A stretch of 64,000 bases of DNA from positions 62,001 to 126,000 of the forward strand of contig NZ_WBOF01000002.1 in NCBI RefSeq assembly GCF_009569385.1. The letters are read 5' to 3'. Shown here one piece after another: positions 43,912 to 52,353 of the stretch. Within the stretch, counting starts at the first letter, position 1; every line of letters begins with the position of its first letter. The notes beneath the pieces were generated by a model. It was not told the origin of the DNA. It was given only the letters and a program-made list of their open reading frames with translations, and ran no database searches. This DNA comes from Streptomyces kaniharaensis (lineage in GTDB: Bacteria; Actinomycetota; Actinomycetes; Streptomycetales; Streptomycetaceae). Both the position numbers and the translations under genes were made by a program.

Positions 43912-44322
43912 TCATGCTTCCGGCGGACTCACCCAAGGGGCAAGGCGTTCCCCAGCCTCCAGATTCTCGCGCCAGTACCGGAAAACGGTTCCCTGGACGA
44001 TGTCGAGCTGCCCGGCCGCGATCAAGCCGGAGGCGGGTTCAGGTCCTCCCGCATCGGCCTCGAAGGCGACCAGCACCTCAGGTGTTTCACCAACCTGCCG
44101 AGACACGATCCGGGCCTCCGCGGGTGTCGGCTCGCGGAACGTCGGATCGTGGAATGAAGCGGGACATATGACGAAGACCGGGTCGCTGAAGACCGGCTCC
44201 AGGCCGTGGTGGTACGACAGGTCGTGGCTGGCGCCCAGCCGCAGCCGACCGGCGTTCCAGCTGACAACATCCCAGTCCCACCAGGACCCATCTGGAAGAT
44301 GGATCACAAAGCTGCCCCCCAA
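43912..44322 (-). CDS. Hypothetical protein
   Basis: The 136-residue frame from a TTG at 44322 reads IHLPDGSWWDWDVVSWNAGR, LRLGASHDLSYHHGLEPVFS, DPVFVICPASFHDPTFREPT and QLDIVQGTVFRYWRENLEAG. It looks like a complete beta-rich domain, but the start lacks a ribosome binding site and may be truncated by the IS1380 remnant upstream. The function is not recognised. Confidence 0.6.
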   Translation of the reverse strand: MGGSFVIHLPDGSWWDWDVVSWNAGRLRLGASHDLSYHHGLEPVFSDPVFVICPASFHDPTFREPTPAEARIVSRQVGETPEVLVAFEADAGGPEPASGLIAAGQLDIVQGTVFRYWRENLEAGERLAPWVSPPEA

Positions 44323-44423
44323 ATCGAACGAGCGGGCCGGCTACACGGGCGCCCACCCCGAATTGCCGGACGCTATCATCCGCCGATCAGCGGTCAGTTT
44401 TCACCCGTCGCCGACAGCCCGCC

Positions 44424-45538
44424 GTGTTCGGCCCGGTGGCCTCCGACCCGACCGTCTCCCGCCTGGTCGACGCCCTGGCCACGGCCTGGCCTCGCGTCTT
44501 GGCGGCGACCCGGCGGGCGCGGGCCGAAGCCCGTGAGCGGGTCTGGCGGTTGGCCGGCAACGCGGCACCGGATGCCGATGGCGAGGTGACCGTGGACATC
44601 GACGGGTGCTGGTCCTGGCGCACTCGGAGAAGGAGCACGCCGCCAAGACCTGGAAGAAGACCTTCGGGCATCATCCGCTGTTCGCGTTCGTCGACCACGG
44701 CCGCGAGGGATCCGGGGAACTGGTCGCGGGCCTGCTGCGGCCGGGCAACGCGGGAAGCAACACCGCCGCCGACCACATCGAAACAGCCTGCCTGGCTCTG
44801 GCCCAGCTGCCGAAAAAGTACCGGCGCGGGCGCCGGACGCTGATCCGCACCGACTCCGGCGGCGGCACCCACAGGTTCCTCAACTGGCTCACCGCACGGG
44901 GCCGATGGCTGTCCTACTCGGTCGGGATGACCATCACCGACGCCATCCGCCAGGCCGTGCTCCTGATCCCGGCCTCGGCCTGGACCCCGGCCATCGAACC
45001 AGGCGGCGAGGTCCGCGACGGCGCCTGGGTCGCCGAACTCGCCGGCGACGTCCTCACCGGCTGGCCGAAGGGCATGCGGCTGATCGTCCGCAAGGAACGC
45101 CCGCACCCCGGAGCACAATTGCGCTTCACCGACGCCGACGGCATGAGGCTGACCTGCTTTGCCACCAACACCACCGGCGCCCCGATCGCCGCCCTGGAGC
45201 TGCGGCACCGCCAGCGCGCCCGCTCCGAGGACCGCATCCGCGTCGCCCGCGACACCGGCCTACGCAACCTGCCCTTGCACGACGCCGCCCAGAACCGCAT
45301 CTGGCTGGAGATCGTCCAGATCGCCCTCGACCTGCTCGCCTGGATGCCCATGCTCGCCCTGACCGGCGACGCCAGACGCTGGGAGCCCAAGCGCCTGCGA
45401 CTTCGCCTGTTCTCCGCCGCCGCCCAGCTCGTCACCACCGGCCGCCGCCGCTACCTCCGCCTCGCCCGCCACTGGCCCTGGACCGGCGTGATCACCACTG
45501 CCTCCGAACGCCTCCAGGCCCTGCCGAACCCTGGCTGA
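44424..45538 (+). pseudogene. IS1380-family transposase, truncated and frameshifted
   Basis: The first readable part is DPTVSRLVDALATAWPRVLA and DADGEVTVDIDG (first Asp). The frame shifts at about 44608 and continues LVLAHSEKEHAAKTWKKTFG, HHPLFAFVDHG, NAGSNTAADHIETACLALAQ, TLIRTDSGGGTHRFLNWL (second Asp) and on to RLFSAAAQLVTTGRRRYLRL. Roughly the first 100 residues are missing. Confidence 0.85.
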
Positions 45539-45810
45539 CCAGCGACAACGTCCCATCCCAACGAATCGTCCCCACGCCGGAGCAGTGGAACCCGGCGCCC
45601 ACCCGACGCGACAGCCGGGCCGTCGCCCTACCCATCACCAGCCCGAGCAGCCGAAACGGCCCGTCGGATGAACCGATGGACCGTCACGAAAGATCGAGGC
45701 TAATCCTGCAACGACCGCTCGTCATCACAGTGCCAACCCCAACTTCGACCAGCGGGTCCCGCCGAAGTGACCGTGTGACCGGTGCGCCCGATGCCAGCGA
45801 AGAGGCGGGT
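45539..45810. other. Spacer without a recognised gene
   Basis: I see no convincing coding frame or RNA here. It probably includes the 3' flank of the IS1380 remnant. Confidence 0.4.
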
Positions 45811-46263
45811 TCAATGTGAGGGATTGCTCCCCGGGCTGGTCGCGACGAGGCCAACCACGCCTCCGAGCGCAGTAGTGGCCAAAGCGAGGGGGGCTTCTGC
45901 GTGTTTGTTCTGGTAGATGAGCACGAATGCCAACACACCGAAGACGAAGACGGCGGAAGTCATTGTCCAGACGACGATGTACCAGAGGACCTGCCGTGTA
46001 CGTTTATCAGGCTTACCCAGTACCGTCTCGGTCAGCCGCTGCTGCTGCTCCTGCGGCAGCGCTCTGACTACATGCTCAGCCACGGCCTGTTGTTGCTCTG
46101 GTGTGGCGATGCTTTGGGCGAGGGCGGCGACCAGGGAGGCCTTTTCCTCATCGGGCAGCGCTTGAGCGCTTTTTATCATATCTCCCGCTGCAGTGGAGGG
46201 ATTCTCCGTGCCCGTACGCTGTGCTGTCTCATTTTCAGGATGGCCACTCCCTAGATTCGACAC
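45811..46263 (-). CDS. Two-helix membrane protein of unknown function
   Basis: The 150-residue protein starts from GTG 46263 after AGGAGG. The first 95 residues are soluble and helical (SAQALPDEEKASLVAALAQS, AVAEHVVRALPQEQQQRLTE). Two transmembrane segments follow: VLWYIVVWTMTSAVFVFGVL and LATTALGGVVGLVATSPGS. No family is recognised. It has lower GC than its neighbours, which suggests a separate origin. Confidence 0.65.
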   Translation of the reverse strand: MSNLGSGHPENETAQRTGTENPSTAAGDMIKSAQALPDEEKASLVAALAQSIATPEQQQAVAEHVVRALPQEQQQRLTETVLGKPDKRTRQVLWYIVVWTMTSAVFVFGVLAFVLIYQNKHAEAPLALATTALGGVVGLVATSPGSNPSH

Positions 46264-46573
46264 GGCACCTCCTGCATAGATGAGACGACGCGATCATTCC
46301 ACAGTGTGAGTTCACAACTACTACTAGAGAAATGCGAAGTCAAGGATTCGGCACATGTCGCCAGTTTCCTTCATCTTGCAGCATCGACTCAAAGACCTGT
46401 GGTCGAACGGCAGCAGGCCCGGTGGTCGCGTTGCTGTTTCCCGCCCGGGCTCAGCCGGAGCCCATGTACCCGTGGACATGCAGTACGCGATGAGCCAGTG
46501 CGTGATCGCGGTCCGGCGAAGCTCGGGGGTGGCCTCAGACCGCGTTTGAGATCTGGCATGGGACGATCGGTCG

Positions 46574-46969
46574 GTGACTCGACTCGTGAACCGCGACCGC
46601 TCCCTTGAGGAACTTGAGCGCGACCGCTGGTCGGCCCAATCGGGCGGCGAAACCCGGCTGATGGCGACCGTGCGCGAGCTTCGGCGCAAGCCGATCAGCG
46701 ACCTGACGGTCGAGGACATGCGGCTTCTCATCAGGCAAGACGTGAGCCTTGCCTATCTCCTACCCTTGGCGGCGGAGGTCCTCCGGGTCGACCCACTGGC
46801 CGAGGGCGACATGTACGAGGGCGATCTGCTGGCCGCCGTGCTCACCAGGAGTGCCGAGGTCTGGAGGGGCTTCCCCGAACTCCGGCGGGATCTCCGCCTG
46901 ATCGTCTCGGGGTTGGCCGACGTGCCGCCTGCCTTGAACCGCGAGGTTAAGGGGTTCTTGGCTCTGTAG
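46574..46969 (+). CDS. CdiI-like contact-dependent inhibition immunity protein
   Basis: The 131-residue frame from GTG 46574 contains the family core ATVRELRRKPISDLTVEDMR, LLIRQDVSLAYLLPLAAEVL and RVDPLAEGDMYEGDLLAAVL, typical of proteins annotated as contact-dependent growth inhibition system immunity proteins. These bind and neutralise a cognate toxin domain in the cytosol. No CdiA-like or WXG/LXG toxin gene is next to it, so it is an orphan immunity gene or has been separated from its partner by the surrounding transposon debris. Confidence 0.75.
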   Translation: MTRLVNRDRSLEELERDRWSAQSGGETRLMATVRELRRKPISDLTVEDMRLLIRQDVSLAYLLPLAAEVLRVDPLAEGDMYEGDLLAAVLTRSAEVWRGFPELRRDLRLIVSGLADVPPALNREVKGFLAL

Positions 46970-46999
46970 CTCGCCGACAGCAGCGGCTGGCTATGAGGA

Positions 47000-47200
47000 T
47001 TGCCGCAGGAGCGGTCGTGGGCCGGAGCGCGTCGCAGCACGGCCCCGGGTGAGCCGGCGGACCATGACACCGATCATGGCCCAGCGGATGGACGGGGCTG
47101 AGCGTGCCAGGCAGGGGATGCCGTCGACGGAGGCGAAGAGTTCCGGCAGGTCGAGGACGCGGCACAGATGTTCCGTCTCCAGTCCGCGCGTGTTGCGCTG
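47000..47200 (-). pseudogene. Transposase C-terminal fragment (IS5/IS4-like)
   Basis: The minus strand reads LELQRNTRGLETEHLCRVLD-like sequence with SIRWAMIGVMVRRLTRG at its end, the pattern that closes many IS5-type transposases. Nothing upstream of it belongs to the same gene. Confidence 0.45.
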
Positions 47201-47234
47201 TAGCTCGGCAGGGGCAAGCCGCGTCGAGGCCCTG

Positions 47235-47470
47235 ACGTGTTGTCCCGGCTCCGAACCGACCTGTACGACTGTCTGCCGGCGCGGGCCGATGCGCTGATCG
47301 ATCTGACGCTGACGGCCGAGCACCGGCGCATGGCGCACTCTACGACGCCCTGAACAGCGGAGGGATCGACACGGACCGTCTGCGCGGTCTGCTGGCCGGC
47401 CTGCCGCCGCCCCGCGCGAGTGGCGGGCGGATCGTGCTTGGCGTGGGCGGCTACAGCTCGCAGGTTGGAG
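47235..47470 (+). pseudogene. IS701-family transposase N-terminal fragment
   Basis: The frame reads VLSRLRTDLYDCLPARADAL, IDLTLTAEHRRMA, then after a frame change GALYDALNSGGIDTDRLRGL and PPPRASGGRIVLGV. This is the start of an IS701-type transposase with an internal deletion between the two parts. It abuts, head to head, the fragment at 47000-47200. Confidence 0.55.
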
Positions 47471-47489
47471 CAGTTCGGGGAGCATTCGG

Positions 47490-47678
47490 TCAGCCGGGTC
47501 CGCGCTTGAGCCGCTGTACGAGGGCGCGGCGGGTGGGTCCGTGTTCGCGTGCAAGGAGTAGGAGTTCGCGGATGAGTTCGGCTTTGTCGACTCGTTGGCC
47601 GGTCTCCTCTCGCAGCATCACCTGGAACAGGTCCACCTCGGTGGCTTCGGCCGGGTCGACTCGGACGGTCAGTGCCAC
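47490..47678 (-). CDS. Small ribbon-helix-helix-like partner protein
   Basis: This 62-residue protein starts from GTG 47678: VALTVRVDPAEATEVDLFQV, MLREETGQRVDKAELIRELL, LLAREHGPTRRALVQRLKRG. A short strand followed by two helices suits a ribbon-helix-helix or CopG-like fold. Its start overlaps the end of the upstream gene by ten bases, so the two are co-translated. It was probably part of a plasmid partition or copy-control unit. Confidence 0.6.
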   Translation of the reverse strand: MALTVRVDPAEATEVDLFQVMLREETGQRVDKAELIRELLLLAREHGPTRRALVQRLKRGPG

Positions 47679-47953
47679 CGCGTCGGCGGCCCGGGGGCTG
47701 GCCGACGGCCGGGGCGCGGGATACCGGGCGCGGCTTTGGCATCCACCTCCGGTGGGTGTTCGTCCAACCAGTCCGTCAGCGCCTGCGTGACCGCGTCCTT
47801 TAGCTTCACTTCATGGATGGCAAGCGCGACTGTCAGCTGACGGCGCAGCCCAGCCGGGACGGTTGTAGTGATCGCGACCTCTTCCGGCCTGGCTGGGGCG
47901 GCAGCCGCCGGTACCGGGCGGCGACCGTCTGAAAGATCTTTGTGTCTTGGCAT
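47669..47953 (-). CDS. ParG-like ribbon-helix-helix protein
   Basis: This 94-residue protein starts at ATG 47953: a flexible N-terminus (MPRHKDLSDGRRPVPAAAAP), then EEVAITTTVPAGLRRQLTVA, LAIHEVKLKDAVTQALTDWL, the beta-helix-helix of partition or copy-control DNA-binding proteins. A ParA ATPase would be expected upstream but is absent. A Pro-rich tail follows. Confidence 0.6.
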   Translation of the reverse strand: MPRHKDLSDGRRPVPAAAAPARPEEVAITTTVPAGLRRQLTVALAIHEVKLKDAVTQALTDWLDEHPPEVDAKAAPGIPRPGRRPAPGPPTRWH

Positions 47954-48134
47954 GAAGCAGTCGTTCCATTCGGCTCGGGATCCCCGCCTGGGGTGGCTGG
48001 CGGCCAAGGGCGCACGGCCGGTTCAACGACAGCAAGGTGCCGGGGGTGCGGATGGCTGGCCTCGGGGTTCATAGCGGTCCAGTGGCTGACGCCTGGTCGG
48101 GTGGGGCCACTGGGCTCCGTCGGAGGCAGGATCC

Positions 48135-48308
48135 GTGCTGACGCCGGGGCACTCCGTGACCGCTGAACCGACCCCCGAGAAGACCGACGAGCAGCCGCCA
48201 GCCCGCGACGTCACCGCCGTCCTGGACACCTACGTCTCCACCGACCCCGGCACCGGGGCCACCAACTTCACCAACTACGCCGACAACGGGTTCTCCAAGA
48301 GCACGTGA
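48135..48308 (+). CDS. Small Thr/Asn-rich peptide ORF
   Basis: From GTG 48135 (or GTG 48153) the frame reads VLTPGHSVTAEPTPEKTDEQ, PPARDVTAVLDTYVSTDPGT and GATNFTNYADNGFSKST. A polar acidic front and a Thr/Asn/Gly-rich back give it a leader-core look, but there is no Cys and no maturation enzyme nearby. It lies 52 bp upstream of the gene at 48361. It could also be the remains of a larger gene. Confidence 0.4.
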   Translation: MLTPGHSVTAEPTPEKTDEQPPARDVTAVLDTYVSTDPGTGATNFTNYADNGFSKST

Positions 48309-48360
48309 CCCACGGGAGACTGAACCGATAGACAGGGGGACAGCGACCGAGGAGGCGACC

Positions 48361-48693
48361 GTGCCGTACTACGTTCTGGTGACCGGGCCGAAGAATCATC
48401 TGCTGGGAGCTATCGCCGCCGAAGGACGCCGTCGGCTCTGGCAGGTCGGCCGGATCATCCAGTCAGCGGAGGGAAGCACGGTCGTCTACCCGGAAGGCGT
48501 GGACGACGGCCATTCCTGGGATGCTGTGATCGACCTGGACGGACGCGGCCACGCCTTCGAGGCCCGCAAGCACCTCACTGTCTCCGACGACGTGTCCGAC
48601 GTCCGGGCAGCCGCCGTCGACATCTGCAACCGGGCGTCCTCCCGCACCAGCAGCATCCTCCGACACCTCGGCGCCAGCCGGCTCCTGCCATGA
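48361..48693 (+). CDS. Hypothetical protein
   Basis: This 110-residue protein starts from GTG 48361: VPYYVLVTGPKNHLLGAIAA, EGRRRLWQVGRIIQSAEGST, VVYPEGVDDGHSWDAVIDLD. A C-terminal helix carries two cysteine-free basic stretches. No family is recognised. It overlaps the next gene by ATGA. Confidence 0.55.
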   Translation: MPYYVLVTGPKNHLLGAIAAEGRRRLWQVGRIIQSAEGSTVVYPEGVDDGHSWDAVIDLDGRGHAFEARKHLTVSDDVSDVRAAAVDICNRASSRTSSILRHLGASRLLP

Positions 48694-49384
48694 CGGAATC
48701 CCACGCCAAGTCTGCGCCCCGCCACGACTTGCGAGGGGCCACGGTCAGCATGGTGCTCTCCACGACCGACCCGACCCGCGGCGCGCTCACCGACCCCGCC
48801 GTGTTCGAGGCTGTCGCCCGCACCTTCCCCGCGTTCGCCTCCTGGCTCGACCTGGCCGGCGAACCGCAGTCGCCCGTCTTCGCGATGGCCGGGCTGGACA
48901 ACCGCTGGACCTCCCTGGTCGATGATGACGGTCCCGTCGTCACCGGCCTGGTCAACGCCGGGGACAGCCTCGTCCACACCACCCGCCCTCGGTCACGGCC
49001 TCGCCCTCGGGCTGCTGGCCGGCCAGTACCTCGCCGCCCACGCCGACGAGGTCGCCGCGGACCCGGCCGGCTACCACGCCTGGGCCGGCTGGACGCTGCG
49101 CCCGTGGTTCGACGCCCAGGTGAAGGCCGACGAGACAAACACCCCGCGCCTCGCCGAGGCGCACCGTCCACGGACCTGCGGGCCGCCGCCCGTGCGCCTT
49201 CGAGGACCCCGTCGTCATGCGGGCCCGCGCCCACGTGCGCCACCTCGTCCACACGCCCGACGACGCCTACGGCACCGACAAGGTCGACCGCCGCGTCACC
49301 GCCTGGCTCGCCGCCCGCCCCGACTTCACGCCGACGCACGACGGGCCGACCCGCGCCGAGTGGGACGCGCTGATCCCGGCCTGA
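48690..49384 (+). pseudogene. FAD-dependent oxidoreductase, N-truncated and frameshifted
   Basis: The readable parts are VSMVLSTTDPTRGALTDPAV, FEAVARTFPAFASWLDLAGE and VVTGLVNAGDSLVHTT; then, in the next frame, PALGHGLALGLLAGQYLAAH; then RAFEDPVVMRARAHVRHLVH and TRAEWDALIPA. GD...PxxGxGxxxG is the FAD-contacting motif near the end of the FAD-monooxygenase/geranylgeranyl-reductase fold. The nucleotide-binding N-terminal half is missing, replaced by about 12 unrelated residues fused to the ATG that overlaps the previous gene. Confidence 0.65.
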
Positions 49385-49400
49385 GGTCGGCCGGTCGGCG

Positions 49401-51132
49401 TCACTTCGCTTTGGCGTCCCAGGCGGTGACGGAGAACTGGAGGGGGCCGATCCCCGAGGGGACGGTCTTGATCTTCAGGAGGACCGTACGGCCCTTGCGC
49501 GTCTGGTAGCAGAACCGTTTGCCCGCGGCCAGGGGGCCGCTGTCGGCAGCACCGTTCTGTTTGATCTGGACCTTGCACTCGCCGAAGCTCGGATCGTAGT
49601 CGGCGTAGGCGTGGGCGGCCTCCGCCAAGGCCGGCCGAGCCTGCTCGACCCCCAGGCTCGGCGGGCCGGCCGCGTTCCACCGCACCACCAGATCGGCGGG
49701 ATCCGCACCGACCACCGGGCGGTCCCCGTCGAGGTCGATGGAGCCGGCCTGGGCGGAGTCGACGGTGACGTCGACCGGCCCGTACCGGACGGGAGCGGTG
49801 GCCTTCTCGTCGGGGACGTCCAGCGCCGCGACCGAGAGGTAGGCGACGTAGAGGCCGACGACCAGAAACGACACGGCCACCAGACGTCGCCGTCGCCAGG
49901 GTGCGGCGCGGCTGGGCGGGGCTGGGACCTGCGGGGCGTAGGCGGGCGGAGCGGGGGCCTGAGGAGCGACGGCCGCCGGGAAACCCGGGTCCAGCACGCT
50001 GGTGGGCGCGGGCGGCTGCGGCCGGGGCAGTACGGCGGGGGCAGTGGCGGGGGCGGTGGGCACGTAGGTGGGCGTGTACACCTCCGCAGGGCCGTGGGCC
50101 GGGGTGCGCTCGGCCGGAGCGTGCTCCGCCACGGCGGGTTCGGCCGGGACGTCTTCTGCCACCGCGGGTCCGGCCTGGCTCTCCTCCGCCGGCGGCCCGT
50201 CGACCGGCGCGTCCCCGTCCAGGAGCCGGCGGACGGCCGTCTCGCGGCGCCGGATCTCCCCGGCCAGAGGCTCCGGCAGCCAGTGTTCGAAGGCCCGAAG
50301 GGGCCGGGGAAGGACGCGGTTGCAGAGGTCCGCCAGCTCCTCGGGGGTGGCCCTGGCCGCCGGATCGGCGTGGAGGCAGCGGGCGAGCAGCGCGCGCAGC
50401 TCGGCCGGGTAGCCCGAAAGGTCCGGGGGCCGGTGCTCAGTGTTGGCGATGCGCGTGGCGAGGGTGATCGCGCTGCCTTCCCCGTACGGGTGCCGCCCGG
50501 TGGCGGCGACGGCGGCGATCAGGCCGAGGGCGAAGACGTCGGCGGCCAGGGTCACCGGCTCCCCGAGCGCCTGCTCCGGGGACATGAAGTGGGGGGTGCC
50601 GATCATCGCGCCGCTGACGGTCAGCCGGGTGCCGTCCTCGGCCCGGGCGATGCCGAAGTCGATGACCCACGGGCCGTCGGTGGCGAGCAGGACGTTGCTG
50701 GGCTTGAGGTCGCGGTGGACGATCCCGGCCGCGTGCACCGCGCGCAGCGCCTCCGCGACGCAGCCGGCCACCTGGAACACGGTGGCAAGGGGCAGTGGCC
50801 CGAACCGGTCGAGGGCCTGGTCCAGCGCAGTACCGGCAGGCCAGCCAGGGCGTGGTGCCGCCGGTGTCGTGGTCGACGACGGGCACCACGTGGTAGCCCT
50901 GCACCGTCCGGGCCGCGCGGACCTCCTGCTCGAACCGGCGGCGGAACTCCTCGTCGCGGGCGAACTCCTCGCGGATCACCTTGATCGCGACCGGCTGGCC
51001 GCCGCGCGTCCGGGACAGGTAGACGGCCCCCATGCCGCCCTCGCCGATCCGGCGCAGCAGCGGGTACCCCGCGACGTCGCACGGGTCGCCCGGCCGCAAC
51101 GGCGGCATGCCCGTGTGGTCCTGACTGGTCAC
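49401..51132 (-). pseudogene. Membrane Ser/Thr protein kinase, small deletion in kinase domain
   Basis: The kinase starts MTSQDHTGMPPLRPGDPCDV. The glycine loop is LLRRIGEGGMGAVYLSRT and the ATP lysine lies in VAIKVIREEF. At about 50830 some bases are missing after WLA, shifting the frame; it resumes ALDQALDRFGPLPLATVFQV. The catalytic loop IVHRDLKPSNVLL, DFG (VIDFGIARAEDG) and GTPHFMSPEQ follow. A Pro/Ala-rich linker, one membrane helix (LVAVSFLVVGLYVAYLSVAA) and an extracellular domain with two cysteines complete it. If the gap is real, the hinge of the kinase is lost. Confidence 0.85.
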
Positions 51133-51238
51133 CGCTGCTCCCGCTCCCCCGGCATCGTCGGATCACCGCCGATGATCAAGGACGATGCTACCGACCTGGC
51201 GGCGCTGCCCGGGCCCGGCGGTGAGCTGCGGTCAGCGC

Positions 51239-51672
51239 GTGGAGGAGCCCAGGGGTGAGACGTTCCTGCCGTTCCCGGTGCGGGGTGTGCGCGCTCGGTA
51301 CGTGCGGCAGGCGGGGTGTCCGTCGGACTTCGCGGACGTAACGGTGGACTTCGAGCCATGGGAGAACGGGGTCCTCCTGGAGGTCGCACGTGAGGCGGAG
51401 GTCGTCGCACTGATCCCGGAGGACGAACTCCAGGTGCGGCACGAGGCGTTCGTCAACGGTGTGCGAGAGGAGCTGGCCGCGCGCAGTGTGGGCGGGGTGG
51501 CGGCGGTCGTCGTCGTGCATCCGCTGCCGCGCGAGGCATCCTGCGACCTCCTTCCCACCCCCCAACCATCCAGTCCGGGCCGTCGATCTACGAGGAGCAT
51601 GAGATCTGGCGGTGCGCGATCGGCCTGGCGCTGGCGCGGTACGCCGACTTCCTGGAGGCGGTCGCGGACTGA
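51239..51672 (+). pseudogene. Hypothetical protein, frameshifted near the end
   Basis: From GTG 51239 the frame reads VEEPRGETFLPFPVRGVRAR, YVRQAGCPSDFADVTVDFEP and DELQVRHEAFVNGVREELAA. At about 51550 it must change frame to TIQSGPSIYEEHEIWRCAIG and LALARYADFLEAVAD. The whole resembles small domains of the elongation-factor-G C-terminal type (alternating strands and helix), but this is only a resemblance. Confidence 0.45.
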
Positions 51673-51786
51673 GGTGCCGATCGAGGGCGGGGCCGCCGGT
51701 CTGCTCCACACGTCGGCGTGTGCCGTTCGGCTCCGCACGGCCATAGCGCGCCGGTACCCTGAGCCGACGAATGCACAGGAGGAGCC

Positions 51787-52038
51787 ATGGCCACGATCTC
51801 CGGTGAGCATCTTCGACGCCAGCGTCGCCGCTCGCTGATCACGCCGGGGCTGCGGCTCCCTCTGCTCCTGCTCGTTGGGTTGGGCCGGTGCATGGGATCC
51901 ATGTACGCGGCCGATCACCTGCTGCACGGCACCGCCCAGACCGTCGCTCGGGGCGTCGGTCCGGCCGGGGCCTTCTGCGTGACGATGGGCCTTGCGGTCG
52001 CCTTCCGCCGGTACTTCCTCGCCTACTTCACCGTGTAG
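51787..52038 (+). CDS. Small membrane protein
   Basis: This 83-residue protein starts at ATG 51787 after AGGAGGAG. One hydrophobic helix is at SLITPGLRLPLLLLVGLGRC and a second weak one at GPAGAFCVTMGLAVAFRRYF. The function is unknown. Its last codons and stop are duplicated downstream at 52287-52313. Confidence 0.6.
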   Translation: MATISGEHLRRQRRRSLITPGLRLPLLLLVGLGRCMGSMYAADHLLHGTAQTVARGVGPAGAFCVTMGLAVAFRRYFLAYFTV

Positions 52039-52313
52039 ACGGGAAGCTGGCCGGACCGCGGCTCGGCTACAGCAGGCCAAGGCGGTCGAGCCCGAGGTAG
52101 GCGAGCTCAACGTCGGTCATCAGGCCAGCCCGCATAACCTTCTTGAACTCGTCGAGTTCGACCAGCTCGACGGCAATGAACTCCATCTCGTCGAGCTCCT
52201 GTTCGGCGATGCGGACGCAGTTGCGGGCGACGAAGGCGTGACGCTTGGCCGTCGATCCGGCATCGTCCCAGCAGGAGCCCGCGGGCTCGCCTACTTCACC
52301 GTGTAGCCGGGAA
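52019..52313. repeat. 27-bp direct repeat flanking a Nudix fragment
   Basis: TCGCCTACTTCACCGTGTAG followed by NCGGGAA occurs at 52019-52045 and again at 52287-52313 with one mismatch. The first copy is the 3' end of the small membrane protein gene. The 241 bp between the copies hold a Nudix gene tail. Confidence 0.75.
52067..52240 (-). pseudogene. Nudix hydrolase C-terminal fragment
   Basis: The frame reads HAFVARNCVRIAEQELDEME, FIAVELVELDEFKKVMRAGL and MTDVELAYLGLDRLGLL. It is the end of an ADP-ribose-pyrophosphatase-type Nudix protein (L-DE-EFIEVELV-LDEF...TD--AYL-LD-LGLL). The Nudix box itself is absent. Confidence 0.65.
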
Positions 52314-52353
52314 CCGACCACCACATCTCAGACGGGGTTGGTGGCGGGGGCGC

